In this document: positions 58,545 through 64,000 of the stretch, in pieces | Numbering within the stretch: the stretch's first letter is position 1 | Layout of the letters: each line of letters begins with the position of its first letter | NCBI GenBank assembly: GCA_002297365.1 | Contig: DBKT01000011.1 | Coordinates: forward strand, 255,173 to 319,172 | Reading direction: 5' to 3' | Length of the DNA stretch: 64,000 bases | From: Caryophanales bacterium UBA743 | Lineage (GTDB): Bacteria; Bacillota_I; Bacilli_A; RFN20; CAG-826 | The notes under the pieces: model-generated | Seen by the model: only the letters and a program-made list of their open reading frames with translations | Database searches by the model: none | What the model was told of the DNA's origin: nothing | Translations under genes and position numbers: made by a program

Positions 58545-58624
58545 GTCGGCGCTTTTTTAGGTTAACCGACGAGCAAACGCCTTAAAATCTTTTGAAGACG
58601 AATTGGGCGATACGCACCTAAAAA
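58545..58624 (+). promoter_or_regulatory. Possible pseudoknot leader of the ATPase gene
   Basis: GTCGG/CCGAC (58545-58549 and 58566-58570) forms a hairpin whose loop contains TTTTTAGGT, which is complementary to ACCTAAAAA at 58616-58624. The two helices form an H-type pseudoknot. The rest of 58313-58677 shows nothing clear. Confidence 0.35.
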
Positions 58625-58677
58625 TCTAGCAAAATCCTTTTGCGACAAAACAAAAGGAGAAGGGAAATTATACAAAT

Positions 58678-60816
58678 ATGGAAATTGAATTAGAAAATGT
58701 AGGCGCAATCAACAAAGGGACTATTACTTTTGATGATGACAAAATTAACATCATTTATGGCTCAAATGGAATAGGAAAGACAACCATCCTCGCTGCAATT
58801 CAAGCAAAATTAAATGGCACTTTTGATAACGACCAAAGTGCTTTCGTCCCATTTTTTAATAAGAGTGCACAGCCTAAAATCACTTTAAAGAGTTGCTCGA
58901 TTTCCAACATTTTAACTTTCAATAGGAATTATGTTGATTCGTATTTGTACAACAGTGATGACATAGCTAACAACAGTTATTCTTTGATAGCAAAAACGCA
59001 AAATTATGACGATGAAATTCAAGCAATAAATCAGCAAATTCTTGATGTTCGGAAATCTTCAAGCGCACCGATTTTGAATGAATTTTGTAAAACAATAAAT
59101 AATGTTCAAAGCGAAATCAATTTTAATGAGTCAAAAAATGGTCAAGTCCGCATAAAAGCTAATTCGAAAATTGGAAAATCTTTAAAGGAACAAATCAAAC
59201 AAGAAGTCGAATTGGATTCTTCTCTTTCAAAATACTCAGCTTTTAAAGGAATTCTCAATTGGATTGACTGGATCAAAACAGGGATTGATATACTTGGGCA
59301 GGCTAATGTGCAAATATGTCCTTTTTGCGGTAATGATTTATCTGATGACGAGTTACATGGCGTTCATTCAATTTCCTCAAAAGGAACTTCAAAAAAATTT
59401 CAAAACAATATAAACGCAAGAAACGCCCTTTTGGCAATAAATAGATTTATAAATGAAGAAGGGAAGAAAGCAATAACTGATTTTTGCAATAAAAAAGAGC
59501 CTTTGGGTAATGTCGATGCATCCTATTTGAAAAATAATATCGAAAGACTTGAAAAGGAGGCTGAAAAACTATTCAGATGGCAAAATTGGCTGCCTGTATC
59601 TGCAAGCGATATTGATCAAAAAGGGTTGTTAGATCACATTGCCAAAAGCAAAATTGACCTTTCAATTTTCGATGGTTCTTCAAAAGAGTTGCTAGAGGCT
59701 TTAAATAGCTATAACAATTCACTTGAAAAATTAGAAAAGGAAGCAAACAGATTAGCAATAGATCTATCGAAGTTAAATGCAGAAAAAAGCAAACTGATTG
59801 AGCGCTTCAAAAAACCAATAAATCAATTTCTTAAACTATCGGGCATACCATATGAAGTATCCGTTGAATTGCTTGATGATAAGGCGTTTACACATCTTAG
59901 ATATAGTGGAGTAAATGAAAATGTTAGCGATGTCAAAAAGTCTTTAAGCTATGGCGAATACAACGCAATTGCTTTATGCCTATTTGCGTTAGAAGCAATT
60001 AACACGAAAAATACGTTAATCGCTTTAGATGATCCAATTTCATCTTACGATAGCGAAAAACGAGCATCAATTCTAATATCGCTATTTTGCGATAGAAATT
60101 CTGGGTTGTGTCTTAAAGGAAAAACTATTGTAATTCTAACCCATGATTTTGAGACGTTAGTTCCATTTTTCAAATGGCCAAGGTTAAACGCCAAAGAACA
60201 AGTCTCCGCCTGGCATTTGATATCAAAAAATAATGAGCTTACAGAAAACAAGATTGATGAATCGCAAATTAAAAATATGGCTGTTCTAGAAAAAGAAATG
60301 GCCAAAAATGAAAAACTCCCATTTTTAATAAGAGTAGTTCATTTAAGAAAATTTTATCAATTAATAGATTTTGATGGCGATGAATACCAATTCTTGTCAT
60401 GCCTCACGCATGAAGATTCTGAACATGAAAAGCCAGTAATCAAGATTAATGGCCGATTTCAAGATATGAATGAAGAAAAAATATCCTCTGTTGAAACCGA
60501 ATTGAAAGAGTTTTTAGGCGAAGGGAGCTTTGATGAATGGAAGGAAAAAGTCGGCGATAATCAATCGCTCTTACAAACCTATAACAACGAAACAAACGAC
60601 TACAATAAATTGATTATAGCTAGGCAAATCATTAGAAACCATTTTAAGAAGGAAGCAAGTCAAACCTTGCTAAAAGCGTATATCACAGATACATATCACG
60701 TCGATTCCGAACACATATTCGGATTTGAAAGTCAATTTGACAACGTGCCTCGTTATATTCTCGACATCTGCGATGACACCATCAATAAAATTACCCAAGA
60801 AATAAAAGCAAAATAA
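58678..60816 (+). CDS. SMC/RloC-like ATPase with zinc-hook motif
   Basis: Walker A YGSNGIGKTT at residues 27-36. Coiled-coils flank CPFCG (Cys214, Cys217) in the arm, a zinc-hook-like pair. The ABC-type head closes with KKSLSYGEYNAIALCLFA (signature) and LIALDDPISSYD (Walker B, Asp451). About 230 residues follow, including ARQIIRNHFKK (Arg649, His655), an R-x5-H spacing as in HEPN ribonucleases. RloC and PrrC combine such a head with an anticodon nuclease. The head assignment is good; the nuclease is a hypothesis. AT-rich codon use separates it from the neighbouring element. Confidence 0.65.
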   Translation: MEIELENVGAINKGTITFDDDKINIIYGSNGIGKTTILAAIQAKLNGTFDNDQSAFVPFFNKSAQPKITLKSCSISNILTFNRNYVDSYLYNSDDIANNSYSLIAKTQNYDDEIQAINQQILDVRKSSSAPILNEFCKTINNVQSEINFNESKNGQVRIKANSKIGKSLKEQIKQEVELDSSLSKYSAFKGILNWIDWIKTGIDILGQANVQICPFCGNDLSDDELHGVHSISSKGTSKKFQNNINARNALLAINRFINEEGKKAITDFCNKKEPLGNVDASYLKNNIERLEKEAEKLFRWQNWLPVSASDIDQKGLLDHIAKSKIDLSIFDGSSKELLEALNSYNNSLEKLEKEANRLAIDLSKLNAEKSKLIERFKKPINQFLKLSGIPYEVSVELLDDKAFTHLRYSGVNENVSDVKKSLSYGEYNAIALCLFALEAINTKNTLIALDDPISSYDSEKRASILISLFCDRNSGLCLKGKTIVILTHDFETLVPFFKWPRLNAKEQVSAWHLISKNNELTENKIDESQIKNMAVLEKEMAKNEKLPFLIRVVHLRKFYQLIDFDGDEYQFLSCLTHEDSEHEKPVIKINGRFQDMNEEKISSVETELKEFLGEGSFDEWKEKVGDNQSLLQTYNNETNDYNKLIIARQIIRNHFKKEASQTLLKAYITDTYHVDSEHIFGFESQFDNVPRYILDICDDTINKITQEIKAK

Positions 60817-60848
60817 TCAAGCAACAAATTCTTAAAGGATTCAATCAT

Positions 60849-60924
60849 AATAAAACTCGCCATTCAACAACACTTCATCCTTGATAACATGATGATTTTG
60901 TGTTTCATTCAGCGAGTTTTTATT
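60849..60924. terminator. Bidirectional terminator between ATPase and peptidase genes
   Basis: AATAAAACTCGC pairs with GCGAGTTTTTATT across a 51-base interior that holds a further AACAC/GTGTT stem. A/T runs on both sides suit both convergent genes. Confidence 0.65.
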
Positions 60925-60944
60925 ATACTAATTTTATAGTTCGT

Positions 60945-62624
60945 TCACATTTCGTGAATCAAATTGATGTTACCAATTGAAATTCTCCCTAAATTTCTAT
61001 CTCCAGTAGCGGGTGCTGTGGCCCGGATTCTAAAGGCATAAATTTCCTTGCCAATAAACGAGAAAGAAAATTCTTCCTGGTGCGTTCTATCCGTGGATAG
61101 ATTGGCGTCAATCAAATCCATAGCGAAGCTCCATTCCTTGCCATTATACGTTTCCAAAACGGCCGTCGAATTGTCTTTAGAAAGTTTATCAAGAATCTGC
61201 CAATATGACAGGTTAATAGATAAATGCCTTACCCTATCCGAGAAAAAGCACTCTAAATAAGCCTCTCCAGCCCCTTCTCTTTTCGGCGAGACGTTGACGT
61301 ATTCTTCCTCAATATACCCCGTTCTCAACCTATAAGTGTAGAGGGTCAGTTTATCAAGGTCGACGACTTTCAATTCTCTTGCGGTGGTATATCTTTGATC
61401 AAAGCCAAAGTCTACCGGAGTTATCGTCGAGGAGGTTAGTTTTTGGGAACACGGACATAAATATTCGTTCCTGTTATAGCAATAATAATTGTCAGAATGA
61501 ACATGGTTGCCAGTATAAACAAGGTCGATACATCCGGCACTGTAATTTGCAAAAAGGCCACTTTGGTATGTCGACCATGGCGTAGCACCTGCCCAGCCCC
61601 ATCCAGTATGAACCCAAACGTAGTTATCGTCATAAGCGTAAGCAACAGTTGAATGTCCAGAGCCGTTCGAGATTACGGGGCGGCCTTCATCGATGCCCTG
61701 TTTTATGATTCCAATAGCTCTTTGCGTCCAAATGTCACCTAAATTGCCTTCGGAGGTATTCAATTTATAGCTAATGTCTTGCTTTTCAAGATAATTGTTA
61801 ACGAGCTTAATTTGATTCATCGTGGTCATGCCATCAACTTCAGGATCGTCTCCGACTTCATTCCGAGCAATATCGGCAAGGTAATCATGAAAATCATGAT
61901 CATCTTTGACGTGATTATCTACTCCTGGTGATTGTTTAAAATCTTTTGCCGTGTAATTAGCAGAGCTCATGCTTTGATGTGACCTATTCTCGTATTTTTC
62001 ATCTACGAAAAGATCAGAATAGAAAGTGTCGTAATATCCAAACAAAATTTCACTCGCCACAATAGTGCATGTACCTTTTGAATTCCAGGCATGCATATTC
62101 CCGAGCTTTTCAAAGTAGTAATAATCTTTTGCCACGTGTGCAGTAGAGGAAAGCGGAATATCCTGGTAATAATTGCCAGCCTCTTTGCCTTGAGACATAT
62201 AATAATCGCCGATATCAAAGTTCATTGATAACGCACCGGCGTTTGTAACAAAATCATCTTTATCTTCATCGTAATACGCATACCCGAACCCTAGCTTATC
62301 TTCATCAAATAATTTGAGCGTTTCGAATTCAGCTTCGCAAAAAGGACTGACGTCTCTTTTTGTAACGGTTAGATAATTTTCCTTGTCGTACAAAATCCAA
62401 CTGCCATTTTGTAATTGTATTTCCAAATATCTATTTTCGCCCGAGGGGTTATAGACATCGCCATAGTAATCAATGGCGCAAAAAGAACCATCCACTTTCG
62501 TTGTAATGACATTGTTTTCATCCAATGCATCTAATAAACACGCTTCGGTCGTCTCGAAATTGGCGCCAGAAGCAAAACCCGTAATATTAGCCAATGCGGC
62601 CAGTCCCAATAAAATTGAACTCAT
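60945..62624 (-). CDS. Secreted papain-like (C39/C10-type) cysteine peptidase
   Basis: GAGGTG precedes the ATG. A short signal (SILLGLAALANITGFASG) leads to a prodomain-like region, residues 25-165 (NRYLEIQLQNGSWILYD). The peptidase domain has Cys186 in NSKGTCTIVASEIL, His324 in GSGHSTVAYAYDD and a WVHTGWGWAG stretch. A discoidin-like beta region ends the protein (YAFRIRATAPATGDRNLGRI). It is the intact relative of the broken gene at 15171-17547. It begins 11 bases after the XRE-membrane regulator, so the pair is an operon. Confidence 0.75.
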   Translation of the reverse strand: MSSILLGLAALANITGFASGANFETTEACLLDALDENNVITTKVDGSFCAIDYYGDVYNPSGENRYLEIQLQNGSWILYDKENYLTVTKRDVSPFCEAEFETLKLFDEDKLGFGYAYYDEDKDDFVTNAGALSMNFDIGDYYMSQGKEAGNYYQDIPLSSTAHVAKDYYYFEKLGNMHAWNSKGTCTIVASEILFGYYDTFYSDLFVDEKYENRSHQSMSSANYTAKDFKQSPGVDNHVKDDHDFHDYLADIARNEVGDDPEVDGMTTMNQIKLVNNYLEKQDISYKLNTSEGNLGDIWTQRAIGIIKQGIDEGRPVISNGSGHSTVAYAYDDNYVWVHTGWGWAGATPWSTYQSGLFANYSAGCIDLVYTGNHVHSDNYYCYNRNEYLCPCSQKLTSSTITPVDFGFDQRYTTARELKVVDLDKLTLYTYRLRTGYIEEEYVNVSPKREGAGEAYLECFFSDRVRHLSINLSYWQILDKLSKDNSTAVLETYNGKEWSFAMDLIDANLSTDRTHQEEFSFSFIGKEIYAFRIRATAPATGDRNLGRISIGNINLIHEM

Positions 62625-62635
62625 TTTTCACCTCT

Positions 62636-63229
62636 CTATGATATGTAGCTTAAACAGCAAATGACGGATGCAACGCAAACGAAAGCATCCACGAAAAACA
62701 AAACGTAAGTCGTCAATCTAAGAACAGCCGAATATCGTTTTTCTTTAAAGATAAAACATGAGGAAGACAAACAAATCAAAGCAAAGCTAAGCAAAAAGGA
62801 AATCAGGCCGATTGGATTGCCATGCTCGTATGTCCCAAAGAAAACGCTCGCAAAGAAATACTCGCGATTCGGATAATCTTGTCCAGGTGGAATTGGATAA
62901 ATGTATCTGCTTCCTTTAAGCATCGGGATGAAGACGATAATTGAGTAGATTACGGCGATTGCTAGAATGGAAATCAAAGCAATAAAATGAATTTTCTCTG
63001 AAATGTCTTTTGTCTCCACTACCACCAGCGTCGTCTCATCCTGATCGATGAGTTCGGAGACCGGGACATCAAAATACAGAGCGAGCTTCTCCAGCGTTTC
63101 CCTGTTAGGATACGCCGCTCCGGTCTCAAATTTTGCTATAAGGCTTCTCGATACGTAGATGCTCTCGGCAACCTGTGTTTGAGTGACACCCTTTTTCTTC
63201 CTTAGATCTTTAAGACGATCTTCAAACAT
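62636..63229 (-). CDS. Membrane-embedded XRE regulator paired with the peptidase
   Basis: The ATG at 63229 has a perfect AAAGGAGGTG at five bases. Residues 1-62 form the helix-turn-helix (GVTQTQVAESIYVSRSLIAK). A span at about residues 85-107, the loop YIYPIPPGQDYPNREYFF and ASVFFGTYEHGNPIGLIS, and two more spans follow. The same loop is present in the paralogue at 19045 with few changes, stronger than the surrounding helices. The protein probably links an outside signal to transcription of itself and the peptidase. Confidence 0.75.
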   Translation of the reverse strand: MFEDRLKDLRKKKGVTQTQVAESIYVSRSLIAKFETGAAYPNRETLEKLALYFDVPVSELIDQDETTLVVVETKDISEKIHFIALISILAIAVIYSIIVFIPMLKGSRYIYPIPPGQDYPNREYFFASVFFGTYEHGNPIGLISFLLSFALICLSSSCFIFKEKRYSAVLRLTTYVLFFVDAFVCVASVICCLSYIS

Positions 63230-63434
63230 TGTCGCACCTCCTTTCGAAACCAATATATCATTAAGGCGTTTCTAACCTTTGTTAATTCGCAAGAACATTT
63301 GTGAAATATTAAGAACATTCGATAAAATAGACAGTTTCTTTTTGCAAATATATGAGCACCTGCTCATTACATTATAAGTTGCCAAATCTAAAAATTGCAG
63401 TTTTATCAGGTGTTTTTCTACTATAAAAGCAAAA

Positions 63435-63457
63435 AAGCTCTTTAAGGCTAAGAGCTT
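63435..63457 (-). terminator. Terminator upstream of the XRE/peptidase pair
   Basis: AAGCTCTT/AAGAGCTT stem followed by TTTT on the minus strand. It would stop transcripts arriving from the IS256-type element. Otherwise 63230-63730 shows nothing. Confidence 0.65.
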
Positions 63458-63732
63458 GAGAACCACCACGCTGTTCCATGGCTGAATGTGCAACTTCCTT
63501 TTAACGAGCCCAAGGCACTACGCTCAACTCGGCTCCACGAATACTTAGGAACACCTACGAACCATATGCATCTGATTGATTACATACTAGCATAACCCGC
63601 TCGTTTTAATAAGGATTTGCGGTGTTTTTTCCGATTTTTATGAGAAATACCTTTCCTCCATGTCCGTCGCCACGATATCGAAGCAGCTTCTTTTGCTTGG
63701 AGAGGAAACGAGGAATACCCTTCCCCTAGGAG

Positions 63733-63756
63733 AGAGTTGCAAGAATTTTGTGTAAT
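63733..63756 (-). repeat. Terminal inverted repeat of an IS256-family element
   Basis: The minus strand reads TTACACAAAATTCTTGCAAC and then TCTC, matching the usual IS256-type end. It lies 27 bases after the transposase stop. Confidence 0.65.
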
Positions 63757-63782
63757 ACATAAACCGCATTGCCCGGAGGTTC

Positions 63783-64000
63783 TTATCCGTTGAACCCCAT
63801 TGACCGTTTCTCCTCCTCGCTCAGATCGAGCATGAATCTGGCGGGCCTGGCGTCCCGGTTGTAGTCTTCATAGACCTTCGCGAGGACGATGAGCGCCGAA
63901 TCCTCCGAGTTGTACTGGATCCTCGCCCTCGTCTTCCTTTTCGCGATGGAATTGAGGGATTCGGCCGCGTTGGACGTGTATATGGCCCTCCGCATCGGCT
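63783..64000 (-). CDS. IS256-family transposase, C-terminal part (runs off the window)
   Basis: The frame reads RRAIYTSNAAESLNSIAKRK, the conserved C-terminal block of mutator-type (IS256) DDE transposases, and ends EEEKRSMGFNG. The gene continues beyond the right edge, so its completeness is unknown. Confidence 0.85.
   Translation of the reverse strand, partial: PMRRAIYTSNAAESLNSIAKRKTRARIQYNSEDSALIVLAKVYEDYNRDARPARFMLDLSEEEKRSMGFNG

Noticed and set aside
1..64000. tRNA, rRNA genes and CRISPR arrays
   Set aside because: No T-loop-like GGTTCGA contexts in cloverleaf spacing, no rRNA signatures and no regular short spaced repeats were seen.

Overview
The window looks like a low-to-mid GC Bacillota chromosome, probably a gut or rumen anaerobe of the Erysipelotrichia / RF39 / Mollicutes-like Bacilli. 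The reasons are strong AAGGAGG-type ribosome sites, lipoproteins with LxxC lipoboxes, LytTR/GHKL two-component systems, an FprA-type flavodiiron protein, several AAA+ DUF4143 ATPases and no sign of an outer membrane. TGA is used as a stop. No rRNA, tRNA or CRISPR was found, so the lineage call is an inference from gene content.

Layout. 0-6.7 kb: an M6-like lipoprotein protease, two AAA+ ATPases around a dead IS3 element, and a hypoxanthine/uracil-DNA glycosylase. 6.8-14.4 kb: a MacB/FtsX-type ABC transporter divergent from an Ig-like lipoprotein, then a MATE exporter with a folded leader. 14.6-19.6 kb: a lipoprotein, a secreted cysteine peptidase, FprA and a membrane-embedded XRE regulator; three of the four genes are interrupted at homopolymers. 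19.8-21.3 kb: a CPA2 antiporter. 21.5-28.9 kb and 31.5-39.5 kb: two parallel clusters, each with a GHKL kinase and LytTR regulator next to a large secreted protein and a doubly membrane-anchored glycoside hydrolase family 3 (GH3) enzyme with permuted domain order. 40-44.4 kb: two more DUF4143 ATPases, one of them between 460-bp near-identical direct repeats. 44.4-48 kb: a two-gene surface operon (CalY/TasA-like leader protein and a large protein ending in a Hint domain), also broken at homopolymers. 48-58.4 kb: an accessory element of visibly higher GC with a large serine recombinase, an AbiE toxin-antitoxin pair, an ArdC/LtrC-like protein, a prim-pol domain protein and mobile-element DUF proteins. 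58.7-60.8 kb: an SMC/RloC-like ATPase with a zinc-hook motif. 60.9-63.2 kb: a second XRE-membrane regulator plus cysteine peptidase pair, intact. The right edge is the tail of an IS256-family element.

Three points matter most. (1) A regulator-protease module, made of a membrane-anchored XRE protein with a strongly conserved outside loop and a secreted papain-like protease, occurs twice in 50 kb. (2) The kinase/regulator/surface protein/permuted GH3 module also occurs twice. (3) At least eight single- or double-base homopolymer changes interrupt membrane or exported proteins. Restoring them gives continuous proteins, and in one case gives a length that matches the intact paralogue. Consensus sequencing errors are the leading explanation, but phase variation or programmed slippage is not excluded.
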